Translations under genes and position numbers: made by a program | Assembly (NCBI GenBank): GCA_022496805.1 | Contig: CM040104.1 | Span: 8,531,650-8,595,649, forward strand | Source: Pohlia nutans | Lineage: Eukaryota; Streptophyta; Bryopsida; Bryales; Mniaceae | Reading direction: 5' to 3' | Length of the DNA: 64,000 nt | Notes under the pieces: model-generated | Seen by the model: only the letters and a program-made list of their open reading frames with translations | The model's database searches: none | What the model was told of the DNA's origin: nothing | Shown: positions 1 to 12,821 of the stretch, piece by piece | Numbering within the stretch: position 1 is the stretch's first letter | Layout: the number at the start of each line of letters is the position of its first letter

Positions 1-337
1 CACTGAGTTCAATCGAGGCAAGGAGATTATTTCGATCGCCAAGCTAGCTAAGCCGAAGTAGTGAGTCGAAGCTCACAAAGAGAGTACACGTCGACGTACA
101 GCCATAGCTACTACGCACAACTAGAATAAAATCTCCGTTACATGGATGTGTATCTAAAGCAGGCTCTGAAACCTAATTAAGTAGCCTCTCCTACACGATC
201 GAATATCTTATCTCACCAAATAATTAATTATAAACTTACAATATGTGCAAATCGAACTCTCATATACATGTGTACCTCGCACAATTGGCAAATTAGTTTA
301 TTGAACTTCGTCGAGCACCGCACTCGAGCAATCATTT
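1..337. other. 3' flank of the SDI1/MS5-like gene, no gene seen
   Basis: This stretch follows the stop codon of the minus-strand TPR gene at 338 and probably holds its 3' UTR and terminator. It is moderately AT-rich. I saw no second gene and no repeat in it. Confidence 0.4.
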
Positions 338-3300
338 TCAAACTTTAAGTGTCTTGGACGGCGTCATTTCTTGGAAAACGCGGAGCCTGCGCTGTCGCCG
401 GATCTCCATCTCGGAGGCGGAGAGGTTGTCATTCAACTCTTTCGAAGGAGCCCGAACCTCGTCCGAGTTGTTGGTAGCACGGGTGCCGAAGGCGAGGTCA
501 CTAGGGTTGTAGGTGAAGCCCATCAGATCCCAAGTATTCGTCGTCGTCGGTGTGGCTGTTCGATTGATCTGTTTCCCAGGAGCAGCGTGAAGCGGGGGAA
601 GTCCTGCAGAATTGACGGCTTGCGGGTATAGTGACGATGGCTCCGTGGCTTGTATTCCACCAAATTCCAATCGTCTTGGAGTTGACGACTGATTCTCATC
701 GTGGTCTCCTCTGTTCCAGTTGTTTTCAAAAACTGCACACAATCGTTGCAAGTGAGTTTCAACTAGAGTTGCCTCGAAATCAAAACTTTATATTATATTT
801 TCACTTTTGTGAGGTGAGGACTATGCCTTTCTATAATTTAGGAGTAAGAAAAAGTAAAGCCTGTAATTGGTGATTGCAATAATCCCTACTACCCGGCCTG
901 TGGAACAAATCAAGGAATCGTCGTGGCTGCCGTTGGCAATTGCACTAGAATAATCTATGACATTCGCAAAGTCAATGTTAAAGGAGAGAATCTCGAACAG
1001 AGGTTATATTTTAGGAAATGGATTTAATTTATTATTTTATCACTCATAGAAGATGATAATGTGTGCTCAAGGAGGTTTGACAACCCATGACGTTTGCAAA
1101 ATATTTTGATCACAACAAGAGTCGCGAGACGTTACCTGAATGTGTGCTTCTGCAAGGCGTAGTCCACATTCCAGCAGACACAAGTGGCTTCCGCTCGTCC
1201 TTCACTCCCGCTTGGTGATGATGACCATTTGTAAGATCGGAAGCAAGCGGCTGACGATTGTTGCCACTTGCTGCATCACCATGTGTAGTAGTGGTATTTG
1301 TTGAGGATTCTTTGACAGTAAAAGGTTGCACTAATTCCATGCTTCTGGCAAGGTCTCTCGCTGTCGAACTCAATTCTGATCCAGTAGTACTAGCGTCAGA
1401 TCCATCAGAGCTTTCGTCGGGCGATGAGTAGTCGAAGGAATCGTCGTCCTCCAAACCTCCGTGAAGCCACCATAACGATGATCGTTCAGGCTGTGAACTT
1501 CTAAAGCCGCCCTTGCCGGCCATGTCCAGTCTACAAGAATTAGCCTGCAGAGTATGATCTGGACCAAAACCCGATGTGGCTAGAAGAGCACCAGTCATGC
1601 ACTGATCATGCTCTCGTGAAAGGCGGCGAGGCTGCCGCGGCAATGCTGGCTGAGGCTGCCACAAGGAAGAAGATGAAGAAGAATCGGCCTCCGTATTATC
1701 ACAGCCCGGAATGGTGAATAAGCTCAATTGTTTGTTGTCATGGTATCCCTTCTCTAGCTCATCCAGCATCTCTTGGGCGCGCTCGAAGGATTTGAGATGC
1801 GACTCGGATGCCCGACTGTCGTAGTGTGCCAGAGTCACGCTCTGTAGTATGGATTTGGCTTCGTCCAGACGCCCTTGCTTCATCAGGCAGATGCCCAGAT
1901 TGCACACTTTGTTGTTGTCTGACTCGATTGACAATGCTTTTCTGGATCAATCAACGTATCATGTTACAATAATGTAATTCCATTCCAGTTGACAAAAGGT
2001 TCAAAGAGTTCTCAGACACGTAAGTTCTTCACAATTATCTGGAGTCAGCTGAAACGAAGTCAATACAGTTTACCTTCCATACAATGACACTCCATAATAT
2101 GATGACAGTATTGTTTCCGGTAATACACATGTTACTAGTCATTTCTATGACTAATCCATGCCTGCCACTATGAAGTTAGCCCTTCCAAAACATGTCATAT
2201 TAGAGATGGACAACTGCATATCGTTCTCTACCTGTATACAGCTTCAGCAGCCATGAAGTTTGACTGCTGCATGTACGCCCACCCCAGATTACCCTGCAAG
2301 ATTGTACACGAACCCAGCTTATTTAGTAGGTCTTAACCCTTAAGCGTCCCCATTACAATTACCCGGTCAAACCTTTTCAATTCCTCACATTTTAAAATAT
2401 ACTATATTTAACTGGTATTTTTCTCATATAAGGCATTGTTAAACCAATTTACCTGATTTTTTTGTAATTATTTAAATTTAAATAAATTTTATAAGAATTT
2501 TCAAAGTTTTTTTCTTGTAAAAATCGTAGTAATTACAAAACTGCTCAGAATAGTATGAATTTTTTTAGAGAAAATGTAAATAATAGTGGTGAACAAAAAA
2601 GTGTAGGTGGCATGCTTCTTTAACTTACATAAAAGGAAATTTGATAGAAAAACTTTTTGTGCAGTGTATATTGGAATTTTAGGGTTTGAGCTATAAAGTG
2701 TTGTATAGAACGCAATTTTAACAATTTTGAAGAATGGTAAATTGAACTAGAAAGTAGAAGGTAGCCCCCATACTTTCTTAGTTGGGATCATTTTCATTTG
2801 AAATTAGGAACTAGGTGAAAATCTGCATTTGACTGAAAAACAACCAAACATGATCCCACAGGGCTCCTTGCACACTTAAGGGTTAACTCCATGACGAGGC
2901 TAACCATGCCATAAACGAAGAACATTGATCATATTATGGAAAGTATAATTTAAATGGGGAATTTTTTATGTCGTCTGAGGAAAGAACATTGCATATGTTG
3001 GTTTAAAATTTATAATTTTGAATGAACCAAAACATCCACATGATCTCAAAACTGCTAAAAATAACGATAAATAAATAAACACGGTTCAGGAACCGGTAAT
3101 TTGACCACATCATACTGTCAAAAGACACACCCTCTAACAGGCGAAAGGATAATCAACTGAACTGCAAGTTCATGAGAACACTCCGCTGACTCACCAGAAG
3201 GCGAGTGGCTTCCTGTTCGACAGAAACCTGGAATTTTTTGCCTTGCGATCGGGCCGTCTTCGTTCGCTTGCCATTGAAGGCCATCCCTTGATGGATAAAA

Positions 3301-4084
3301 TTCAGCTTACGCTTCAACAGGTCAATTTGATCGTCAAGCCTACCACATCTCTGCAAATAATCCAAACACCACAATTTATCGACTGCGACATGAAAATTCG
3401 AGGCAGAATCCAGATTAATCAGGGGATCCTCACAAGCATTGCTTGAGGAATGATATTATGTTCATTGCGCACCTTGAAAAGATCAAGGAGGACATTGTCG
3501 AGGGATTCTTGCGCCTGGTCGGAGCAGCGGCTGCGCAGCGACTTAATGGCCTCAATCGCTTCTTGTGGTCGGTTCTGCTGTTTCATCACGATTGCCATGT
3601 CCTTGAGAGCACTGTCCACGCGGTCCCCGGAATTTATAGCAGCCCAAAAGAGAGCTATCGCACGATCGGGGTCTCTATCCACCAACTGCATTCAATACCC
3701 GATTCAATATAAAGTATTCGGCAGGCAGTCACAATAATTATTCACCAACATGTAATGCATCTCCCACCAGACGTTTCAGCCATTTCTCTTCAGATCCTCT
3801 AAATTCAAGCTCACTTCATTCACATTAAAAGAGAAAGCAACATATAAATGAACTTTTGAATGCAGATCTATGCAGGAGATCGAGGATTTTGACTGTACCT
3901 GGACATGCTTGGCCTTAACATAGGGAGAATCGCCCACCGGCACCTTGTGCACGACATGAAATGGATCCACTCTGGCTGCTACCGGCCAATTCGCAATCGG
4001 CTTGATGGGAGAGCATGGAGCTGATTTCGACACACGCATGCTGTTACCCGGCATGCATCCGGAACTTTGCTCGGCCGACATCAT
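338..4084 (-). CDS. SDI1/MS5/POLLENLESS3-like TPR protein
   Basis: Six coding exons on the minus strand: 4084-3899, 3685-3473, 3350-3195, 2293-2232, 1941-1136 and 732-338. All junctions are GT-AG and phases agree, giving 605 aa. The start is ATG-ATG at 4084/4081. The family signature is visible: a conserved N-terminus ending GDSPYVKAKHVQ, then LVDRDPDRAIALFWAAIN, a block with FNGKRTKTARSQGKKFQV, GNLGWAYMQQSNFMAAE, and CNLGICLMKQGRLDEA. The last two are TPR helices. In Arabidopsis the family includes SDI1/SDI2 (sulfur-deficiency responsive regulators) and MS5/TDM1 (needed to leave meiosis); sequence alone does not say which role applies. The protein is longer than typical angiosperm members because exons 5 and 6 add a Ser/Gln-rich, probably disordered tail ending RRLRVFQEMTPSKTLKV. 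Intron 3 contains a 554-bp TTAA element. No regulatory site was identified. Confidence 0.9.
2333..2886. mobile_element. TTAA-type MITE in intron 3 of the TPR gene
   Basis: Starts TTAACCCTTAAGCGTCC and ends ACACTTAAGGGTTAA, so the ends are inverted repeats of TTAACCCTTAAG with TTAA on both sides. It is 554 bp and AT-rich, with no transposase. It lies wholly inside an intron. Family assignment (piggyBac-like target preference) is inferred from the TTAA/CCC termini. Confidence 0.7.
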
Positions 4085-5948
4085 GACGCCTTAATCATAT
4101 ATTAAAATTCTGCTACTTCAACCACTTGCATGATGAATGTTCCAACATAAGATACGATGAGTGTTTCATTTACAGCGTTCCAAGAAAACCTTGTGTACGT
4201 AATTTGGCGAATATATTATAGTAACCAAAATGCCGCTGACCACGCATTTTAGAAACCATTTCTCACAAAAATCATCGAATCATGTTCTTCCACGTCTCAC
4301 AATTACACTTCAGAACCAGATCGCATGATCATTTTCGTACCGCACTGTAGCCTTCTTTGGCCGACAAATCACGCACTCAGAGAGATAGGAACCGATGCAA
4401 CTTCGGGAGAGCAGGATGAAAAACAAAGAGCAGAAAAAGGAAATGAAAAATGAGAGGCCCGTTGTGTACAGCTAGCACGCCTGAGTAAATTCAGTTGACC
4501 TTATGCTACCAGGAACCAATGTACGCCCGGCAAGAAACACCGGCAAGCAAGAAAAAAAATGAAAAACTGAATACGGAACTAATTTGGATTGAACCTCTTC
4601 GAAACTCCACCTCCTCATCACTCAACCGCCAAGTTAAACAAACCAAAGTTCTACACGATCTGCCGATTGGAGTCGACAGAAAAGAGATAGGTGCAGCAAG
4701 CAGCTGCGATCAAGTTGGCTTTTCAGCAAGAAATGATTTCGTGAGCAGTTTCTGATTGAACTCACGGAATCTGCAGATCATCGAAAATTATATATACACA
4801 AAATCTGAGACCATGAAAAACAGCATACTTACTGTGAAGAGTCGGAGGGAGAAGCGATACAACGACGGAAGCAGGCCCTTCACGGGCGGGTTACCGAACC
4901 TTGACACCCGTGAGCCCGAGCCCGGGCACTGGAATCTACGAAAAGCGTAGATTCAGCACGGTGCTGGAAGAGCGGCCCGGGTCTTTGGAGCACGGGTACC
5001 CGGGGGGGGAAGAGGGTCCGTGACCAGGTGCATCCCCCCGACCTTGATCTATTCTCATCCTGTCACCGTCGATGCGATATGAGATCGACGGCTGGGATCG
5101 GGGGTGTCATTCGGATCGTGCCACCACTTGGATGATATCTTCGAAGTGTCCTGCTCAAATAAATTTCCCTGAGCAAAGGAATGTTTGAAATTCACTTGAA
5201 CCATGAGAGTACACTGAAAAGGTGATTTAGCATGGTCTGCATTCTTTTGTGATTTAGTATGGCCAGCGTTATTTATACCGGCATCATGTGACCTTATAGC
5301 CACGAAAATGATTCAAAGTTTACCAAATGGTTAATTGACGGGGAAGCCGGCAGCAATAAATCATCGATACATTAAATTAGGTTGTTTGTTTGTTTTGTTT
5401 TGTTTTGATATGTTGAGATCTTCCCAACTGTCTATCGAAATTTCACAACTAGTAGGGGTGCACTAAAGTTGTTTCGTAACTTTTGGACCTACAATGTGAA
5501 AGTTGTGCATTTTCGATTGAATTTTGTCACCATAAATTGAATTAGATTATGAATAAACCAAAAAAAAAAAGTACACGAAAACACACGAGAGCACGAGGAT
5601 CACAAGAATACACGGAAATACGGGGAACATCTAGGCCAACGGCACATGGCCACATTAGTGTCACTAATATGATGGAAGGGTCAACTTTTGTCAACCTAAG
5701 ATGTCTTCGTTGCCTATGCCACGTCACATGTAGCACCAATGATGATGATGTTTGGGGCAAGAGGGCATTTGTATGGTATGGTTCACTTACTCTTCTTGGA
5801 ATCTTGGTGAACTAACTACATTTTCGTACACATTTGTGCACTTTGATCATTTTGTTTGAAAAGATAGTTTTCAAACCAATTTGAAAATTATATAGTAATG
5901 ATTCAATGAAAAATGAGTGAATCAACTTCTAGATTTTTATACATATTT
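4085..5948. other. Upstream region of the TPR gene, no gene recognised
   Basis: The first few hundred bases should be the promoter and 5' UTR of the minus-strand gene. From 4870 to 5050 there is a short GC-rich patch (GCCCG/CCCGGG-rich) with a hairpin, quite unlike its surroundings. Around 5380 there is a (TTTTG)n-like run. Short ORFs here look like chance. Confidence 0.4.
4932..4954. repeat. Perfect short hairpin
   Basis: GAATCTACG is followed by AAAAG and then CGTAGATTC: a 9-bp perfect stem with a 5-nt loop, inside a GC-rich patch. Function unknown; it could be the end of an old insertion. Confidence 0.6.
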
Positions 5949-6530
5949 GAGTTATCCGTAAAGTAAGCTTGTGTTTTGGAGAATTATGGGTGCACTGTTC
6001 ACGAAAATCCATAGAAACGCAAAGTCCAGCGCTTTAATTCCGGGGCAAAATAAAGAAGGCGAAGTCCACGCTGACCTGCTGGTCTGATCAAATTTGGTTT
6101 GTGGAATAAAGTATCCTCGGGTCGTGCCCGCGTCAGCCGTGTATTTTGGGATGAGAAATAACTCAACTAACTGCTTCGCTGCTAGTGGTTGATTTTCTGC
6201 TTCACTCCTTCGCCATCCTCCATTTAAGGCCAGCGCTTTAACTCCAGTATACTATGCTATGTTTTCATTGGTTGATCCATTTAAGGCCAGTGGTTGATTC
6301 TGCCAGTGATTCGTCAGAGCCTATTTCGCGTTGGGCACGTCAGCGGTGATCCTGGGGCGCGTTTTGAACACCGGCCCATAAATTTTTTATGATCATTTTC
6401 GATGGTTCAAAACTTTCTTGCCTGTGTTTTTTTTTAGGTTCCGACACCTCTCCCACTTTTAGGGGCTGATCCTCTCTATAATCAAATCCAGGCCCTAAAC
6501 CGTCTCTTCACAAGACTTTACGGATAACTC
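5949..6530. mobile_element. MITE, terminal repeat GAGTTATCCGTAAAGT, copy 1
   Basis: Starts GAGTTATCCGTAAAGTAA and ends GACTTTACGGATAACTC, an inverted repeat of about 16 bp, 582 bp in total. Two other copies occur at 17248-17592 and 24746-25088. No ORF. The interior has short repeats of the type AAGGCCAG(C/T)G. Superfamily not determined. Confidence 0.6.
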
Positions 6531-7663
6531 AATTATCCAAAAAATAAAACTAGAATGTTAAAATGATTTTGTATTGAAGATTTTGAATATCAAAACTCCC
6601 ATTTTAATAACAACTTTACTAATTTATAAAACTCCCATTTTAAAACTCCCAGCTTTACTAATTTATAAAACTTTGAATGTAAATATAGTTCATATTTGAT
6701 TCTATATTTAAAAATCCAAAATAAGCCAACCTGCATGATTTCATTTTCAAGTAAATTCAAAAAAGAAATCCATGAAAAAAATATAAAAAAATAAACAATT
6801 CATCCTTCCCAAAAATAACACATTTTAAATAACGAAAACTTAAATCGATTCAAAAAAATATTGAAAAATACGGAAGATATTTTTCTTTACATATTTGAAC
6901 ATTGAAAAAATTCATAACTCAAAATTCCATCCACAACCCTCTGTTCTCCTTTTCTTTTAATATTATGCACTATGACAATGGACCAATTTGGCAATTTACC
7001 CTTTGTTTCATACTCCATTAAAATATAATGCCAAATTTCTAATTATCTATCAGAAAAATTCTTTTTCATTGGTATGATATTCTATCACTTTAAATTTTAC
7101 AAAAGTATTATTGCCTCTCTAAAATGGATTTTTCAAATTCTTAAAATCCTCTAAAGAGTGCTTAGGAACAAGAATTCTAGTGGACCGTACCATACAATAG
7201 CCTAAGAGATATGGTTTAGGCCATAATTAGCATTATTGGGAGCCACTACAAGCATTATTTCATTATTTCATCATAGAGTTTGCACTATTTCAAAAATTCA
7301 CACTATTGTAATCTACATCTAAAGATTCTAAGATGCCACAAATGTAAAGTTAGCACAAAATTAAGTTTTAGATGTACATTAAAAACGGCTCTATGCTGTT
7401 GGTCCTAGTGTTCTCTGTGATTTAGTCATGCTTTTACTTTTTATTTTTATTTTTAGAATAATTTATCCATAATTTAATTCAATTTATGCTGTCGAAATTT
7501 GGTTAGAAGTCCATAACTTTTACACCGTAGATTCAAAAGCTACAAAACAACTTCAGTGCACCCCTTCTCATGAAGAGCTTTATAACAATACCAAGAACAC
7601 AACTGGCTAATGCACCGTCAATGAGATCTCAACATAACGTACAAAACGAACAAACTACCTCTC
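6531..7663. other. AT-rich intergenic, no gene
   Basis: Very AT-rich. Around 6590-6660 a direct repeat containing AAAACTCCCATTTTA and CTTTACTAATTTATAA is present twice. Nothing else recognised. Confidence 0.5.
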
Positions 7664-8244
7664 TTAACCCCTAAAGGACCGGGGGGGTGTTGAACTTAGC
7701 TCTTGTTTTCTTGACTATCTCTTGTAGCAAGCTCAATTCCTCATTGGTGTGGGGTAATTTTGACGATCGGCACCGTTGAAATTAAAGAAGACTTACATAG
7801 CTTTTTTATGAAAAAAAATCAACAAAATCGCACAATTTTTGAGAAAATGCCACCGTTGAGAATATTGATGGAACTTGTTTGGGGTATTTTGTACACATGC
7901 TGAAATCGGATTGTTCAAAAGTGCTCCAAAATTTTGAAATTTTTACTGTGTGTAGAAATCATCATTTCAAACATGTGCAAAAAATTTCAAGTAATTTGGA
8001 GGTGTGAAGAGGAAGATATGAGGGTCTGAAGTGACGCCTAAATACCCTCCGTGCAACTCAAAAAAATCACCAAAAATTGCTCACTTGATGAATTTGCGAT
8101 CAAGAAGTACCTACAGATTCGGCTCTCAAAAAGAGCCAGGGTCTCTTTGTTGCTCATCCTACAATTCAAAGCCCAAGAACCCGAATTTCCTCACTTTCTA
8201 GTTCCAGAAGCCGCATGGGGGCCTTACGGTCCTTTAGGGGTTAA
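7664..8244. mobile_element. TTAA-type MITE (CCCCTAAAGGACC ends)
   Basis: Starts TTAACCCCTAAAGGACCG and ends with the exact reverse complement of those 18 bases. 581 bp including both TTAA sites. A 94-codon ORF near the right end crosses the element boundary and is not a transposase. The interior resembles the element at 11519-12432 (for example CACCGTTGAA followed by a GACTTA-type segment). Confidence 0.8.
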
Positions 8245-8989
8245 TAGTAGGAGATTAACTGTGTCATTTAACAATTCATTAAGAAACTTACCTGTAATCA
8301 ACATTATTTATGAATATACAATCAAATATTTATGAATAATTTGAGTATTTTATATGACTACCGTACTCACATAGCAGTTGTGAAGTGTAAAAAAAATCAT
8401 TATTCTTGAAAGTTTTCGTTTCACCAAATGCCAAATTTAATAAATGTTCTTAATGATTCTTTTTTCACTATATAAATATTTTTTTGAAGTAAAAATTCCC
8501 AAAACAATTGGCATTAATTTTTGTACAAATTTACTGATTACATTACAGTACCCTATGTGGACTACATGATCCTCACATTTGTGCCAATTTTTTTTTTTTA
8601 AATTAAAATTTTGACAATGAAGTATTCACGATGATTTATTTTTTTACCATAATTTTTTTTTGAATGAATAATTTTCCTAAATTGCAGCAATTTTTTTTCT
8701 GCCAATGTGCCCTCTACCTAGGGTAATTATTCAAGCACAAATAAATTGTTGAATGTTATTCATGTTGAGCCATCAAAAGATAGGCACGAAGAAGCTTCAA
8801 GTAAATGGAATCATTGAAGGCATAAGTTCTTGAAAGAAACTTAGGGAATATGATGAGGCAATGAAGTTGCACAAATCATTTGGAGGTGAAGATTTGATGA
8901 TAATGATTGGCCATCAATACACTCTGAGCCATGTGATAATGTTCACCAACATAAACAGTACTGTATCGAAATACCGTACCCGGCCATTG
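8245..8989. other. AT-rich intergenic, no gene
   Basis: Several poly-T tracts; a 68-codon ORF from 8861 has no recognisable domain and overlaps the next repeat, so I do not call it a gene. Confidence 0.5.
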
Positions 8990-9164
8990 GGTTGGCAAAA
9001 AATATTCATAAAAAGAGAAGCCCAATTTTTAAGGAAATTATTTTTTCAGAAACAATATATTTTATAGTGAAAAGAGAATCTTGAAGAATATTCACATAAT
9101 ATTAGAATATAATATTCGTATCATTTGGGAAAAATAAATAAATATTATGCATGAGCTGCCAACC
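8990..9164. mobile_element. ~175-bp MITE (GGTTGGCA ends), copy 1
   Basis: Begins GGTTGGCA and ends TGCCAACC, with the internal landmark AAAGAGAAGCCCAA. Related copies: 9240-9417 (inverted), 13729-13898 (inverted) and 15551-15721. Copies 1 and 4 are both preceded by TACCGTACCCGGCC, so the true element may be slightly longer. Confidence 0.6.
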
Positions 9165-9239
9165 TTGACGACCAAGTATGGCAGTACAGTAAATAGTGCA
9201 GTACTAGGAGCTACAATATTGTACCGTACTTAGCCATTT

Positions 9240-9417
9240 GGGTGGCATCTCATGCCAAATAATTCATTTTTTTGAAAAAGAATATTTTTAACAAATGTCA
9301 AATTATATGAATATTTTTTCAAGATTCTCTTTTTGACAATACAAAATAAATTTCTTTTCAAAAAATAATTCCTAACGATTTGAGATTTTCTTCTTATGAT
9401 TATTTTTTTGCCAATCC
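9240..9417. mobile_element. ~175-bp MITE, copy 2 (inverted)
   Basis: GGGTGGCATCTCATGCCAAA at the left and TTGCCAATCC at the right; the interior is the reverse complement of copy 1. Together with copy 1 it forms an imperfect inverted pair about 75 bp apart. Confidence 0.55.
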
Positions 9418-9733
9418 AAACAATTGACTACAGTATTAGATTTAGGTACAACTAATTGAATACTTGGATAGCTTATTAACATTTCCTAATGATGACAAAG
9501 ATGCTAGTAATGCTACCCTATTTTGTGTTAGTTTCGACATATATTAGTTGATTTTGTCAAAAGTGCCACATATCATCTTGTGATTGGTTCAAGGTGACAT
9601 GGAACTCTCAAAATATGATGTAGGAATTAACTTTCAACATCCTCATGTTTGGATTTGACCCTCACGTACGGTGGAATTAGTAACATTAGGTGAAAAGGAC
9701 CTTATTTCCAAGCCCAACTTCAATTTTTCTTTC

Positions 9734-10276
9734 TTAACCCCTAAATGATGAAGGGGGTAAGGACAAAACCTATGTGTTATAAAATGTTACTTATGCAACT
9801 TTGATGAAGTTTAATTCAAAAGAGAAAATTAGAAGCAAGATGTTTAGTAATTATATGTACCGTCAAACTTTCAAAAATGTTTTAGACACTCATTTGATGA
9901 ATTTAGAAGAATTTACCATTTAATAATCATCAAAATTACAAATTTTATTTAAGAATTTGAAATTTGGTATGATTTGTTAAAAATAGACATTCTATTCTAA
10001 AATTCAAAAAAAATTCAAAGGAGAGAACATCATTAGTTTTCCGAAATAGTAAATTTTATAACACTTGGACAAATATTGAGGTCTTTGACGTTAAAAAAAA
10101 ATCCTCGGTGGAGTTTAACTCGGATTGACATGATTCAAATTTGATTCGAAAGTTGACTTGATTTCCTATTTGAAAATAATTTTTATTTTTTATAAAAACA
10201 ATTTTTTTTTATTGAGGGCAACTTGTAGAAAATAGGACAGCCACCATAAAATGGTTGTTCAGTCACTTAGTGGTAA
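9734..10276. mobile_element. Degenerate TTAA-type MITE
   Basis: Left end TTAACCCCTAAATGATG is clear; the right end near 10276 is decayed. The interior is homologous, in opposite orientation, to 36814-37363 (shared segments such as GACAAAACCTATGTGTTATAA and a GGTGGAGTTTAACTCGGATT-type block). Confidence 0.5.
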
Positions 10277-10286
10277 AAAAGTGCTA

Positions 10287-10455
10287 CATCAGGAACTTCA
10301 AGGCATGTGATCATGGTGCCATGATGATGCATTGAAATGCAATTAAGATAATTTGGTGCCAACCTCCATACCAACCTAGTATGAATAAAATGACACTAAA
10401 ATGACTTATATGCGGCCTTTGGTGTCAAAATGGCCCCAAAATAGTTTGGCCCAAC
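10287..10455. repeat. Partial copy of the foldback element at 12983-13445
   Basis: This ~170-bp stretch matches 13234-13390 in inverted orientation with moderate divergence. Shared landmarks are TTCAAGGCATGTGATCATGG and ATAGTTTGGCCCAA. It lacks the terminal repeat and is read as a truncated copy. Confidence 0.65.
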
Positions 10456-11113
10456 TTTTCTGATGTACTAAGCTTATAATGCATTTGAATTGTCTTCTCA
10501 TGGATGTTAATCCACATGTATTTACCAAGAAATTTAATTTTTCTAAATCATGTTTAGGCACCTTAATTACATGATTTTGGATGATCAAATATGAATATCA
10601 ACTCAAATTTGTTGTTTTACATTTTCTTTAACCATTAAGTTCCTAAGGGTTTTTGCTACAAAATAAATGTGTTATAATATGTGTTATATATGAATTTTTG
10701 AAGTTTGTAAAATATAAAAGTTGTGATGTGTAATCTGTAAATTTCATCTATATGGTTGAATATCATCAAAACCATTTAGATTTTTTATAAATAAATTTTA
10801 AGAGAAAAACTTTGAATATTCATAAAAAATACATTATTCAATATTTTATGTTGAAATAAAATATTATTACTTAAAAGTAAAATATTTAATCACATGGATA
10901 GAAGTTGCCAAGATTTAGAGTTTATAATTTGTCAAAATGTCAATTTAAACAACACTGCGTAAGAATAATATAGAATTAATAATTTAAATGAAACAAATTC
11001 CAATGGGTATTTAAGCATCTTATTAACCTTGTGCTTTTAGCCAATCATACCAAAAATCAAAGATAAATAATTAATTTTGTATTTGTTTTGAATTTTGGAA
11101 GTTTATTAGTTAA

Positions 11114-11120
<7 letters not shown>

Positions 11121-11170
<50 letters not shown>
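11121..11170. repeat. (AT)25 microsatellite
   Basis: Uninterrupted AT dinucleotide repeat of 50 bases inside the outer TTAA element. The sister copy at 16260-17117 has only a short ATATATAT at the matching place, so it expanded in this copy. Confidence 0.95.
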
Positions 11171-11174
<4 letters not shown>

Positions 11175-11518
11175 GTGTATGATGAATTTTTGGAATCCAT
11201 TTGCATACATTTAATTTAAAATTCATAATTTATAATCTATCTTTGTACATCTATACAAAATATATACTTTATCATGCATTTTTTCACACATTTACAAATT
11301 TGATACTTTTGTAGATTGTTCCAACATCTACACCACCCAACGTTCTTTATTTTTTTTGAATTTTTGTGAACACATTTTTAGTGATCCGATGAAATATTTT
11401 TATAGGAAATTTGATTCTAAATAGGTTAGGCCCAAGAAACACTCAATTTGGACACTCCTAGCTCATTTTACAACACTTTTCTATATTTGGAACGACCACT
11501 TTTGGGTCGCCTCGGCAA

Positions 11519-12432
11519 TTAACCCCTAAAGGACCATGCTCATTCCTAAAATTTTATCACTTTCTCGTGATGCTTTCAAAAAGGCAATTGTATCTCTTGA
11601 TTGGTATTCATGTAGAAAACTTCACCGTTGAAGTTCATAAAGGACTTAGTCATGAGACTGTACATTAATTTTCAGAACAATCTACCGTATATATTACATG
11701 ATTATAAGGTTTGATCATAAGTTGATTTTTGAAAATTTTGAATAAAACCAACAGGTCATTCATTGCAAACTTTCTCATAAATTTTGAAACCATGATTAGT
11801 GTTTGAAAGTTTAGGAGCATACAAAGATGTACTATATTTAGGTGCCTACAAAAAATGGTGTTCTAAAACTAAATACAACAACAATGATTGATTCTCAAAG
11901 ATTTATGTTTGGGTGAGGTGACTTGTTGGTGACTCGTTGAGCCGGTGTTTGTGATCGTTATTAATTTTTACATTGCAATTTTTTTTAAAGAATTAAAATA
12001 TATATTTGGAATATTCCAAAATAATATAAAATATGTTGAAAAGATTCCAATTATTTTGAAAATATTCCATTTTAAATATATTTAAACATCTTTCGTAATT
12101 ATTGTATAGTGTTAATGATGCAATAATGGCAAATATTTTACATATTGTATACTTTTTTTTTTTAAGAATGTGACGTCCAAGTGTGAAAACGCCTTCCAAG
12201 TCATCAACCGCCCTAACTACTATGTCCCAAGTTCACCTACGTTGACGTTTTAGTTTTTTTCCAATGAATCAATCAACGTAATTGCAAATCTTGAAGTTTT
12301 TTTGTGTTCTTGAAACGAACATTTTCAATTCTCTAGTTAACATTGAGTCAAAATTATGAAATCCAAACAAATTATTCAAGTAATGAAATTATTCGTGGAC
12401 ACAATGTGTCCTCCTGGTCCTTTAGGGGTTAA
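11519..12432. mobile_element. TTAA-type MITE nested in another
   Basis: Starts TTAACCCCTAAAGGACCA and ends with its exact 18-base reverse complement at 12432. It is 914 bp and has no intact ORF. Immediately after its right TTAA come GGGTTAA, the remainder of the host element's terminus, so a TTAA duplication is directly visible. Confidence 0.85.
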
Positions 12433-12551
12433 GGGTTAAATAAAATATTACTGATTTTTATGATATTTTTCTTGTTTTAAAAATCAGTGATTTCTAACTT
12501 CCTACATTACCTAAACATTTTATAACAATAGTTTTGATGATAAAAAAATCC

Positions 12552-12790
12552 TTAACCCCTAAAGAATCAAGGACACATGGTTTTAAAATGACATATTCAA
12601 TCGATCGTATTGTGAAAAATAGAATTCAAATTGAACAAATTCTATATTATCTAAATTAATGATGAACATTGTACATGCATTGATCAAGAAACAAATAATT
12701 TGAATAAAAGAAATTTCACATAAGATCAACCCAAATTACTAAAAAAAAATGAGACCCGATTTGGACTTCACTTGGTCCTTTAGGGATCAA
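12552..12790. mobile_element. ~240-bp TTAA-type MITE, copy 1
   Basis: Starts TTAACCCCTAAAGAATCAAG and ends CTTGGTCCTTTAGGGATCAA, where the last TTAA has become TCAA. 239 bp. Same subfamily as 34087-34318 and 40729-40970, sharing ATTGTGAAAAATA and ATGGTTTTAAAA segments. Confidence 0.7.
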
Positions 12791-12821
12791 AGGGTGGGTT
12801 AAACTCATTAAATTCTAAACT

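Larger units (their letters stand above)
10628..12439. mobile_element. TTAA-type element interrupted by a younger TTAA element
   Basis: Left end TTAACCATTAAGTTCC; right end GGGTTAA at 12439. It is the inverted relative of 16260-17117: both share the CCACTTTTGGGTCGCCTCGG block and the AAGGGTTTTTGCTACAAA block. The right terminus, expected as CCTCGGCACTTAAGGGTTAA, is split at its internal TTAA by the 11519-12432 element. Without the insertion the length is about 900 bp, close to the 858-bp sister copy. It contains an (AT)25 microsatellite. Confidence 0.75.
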
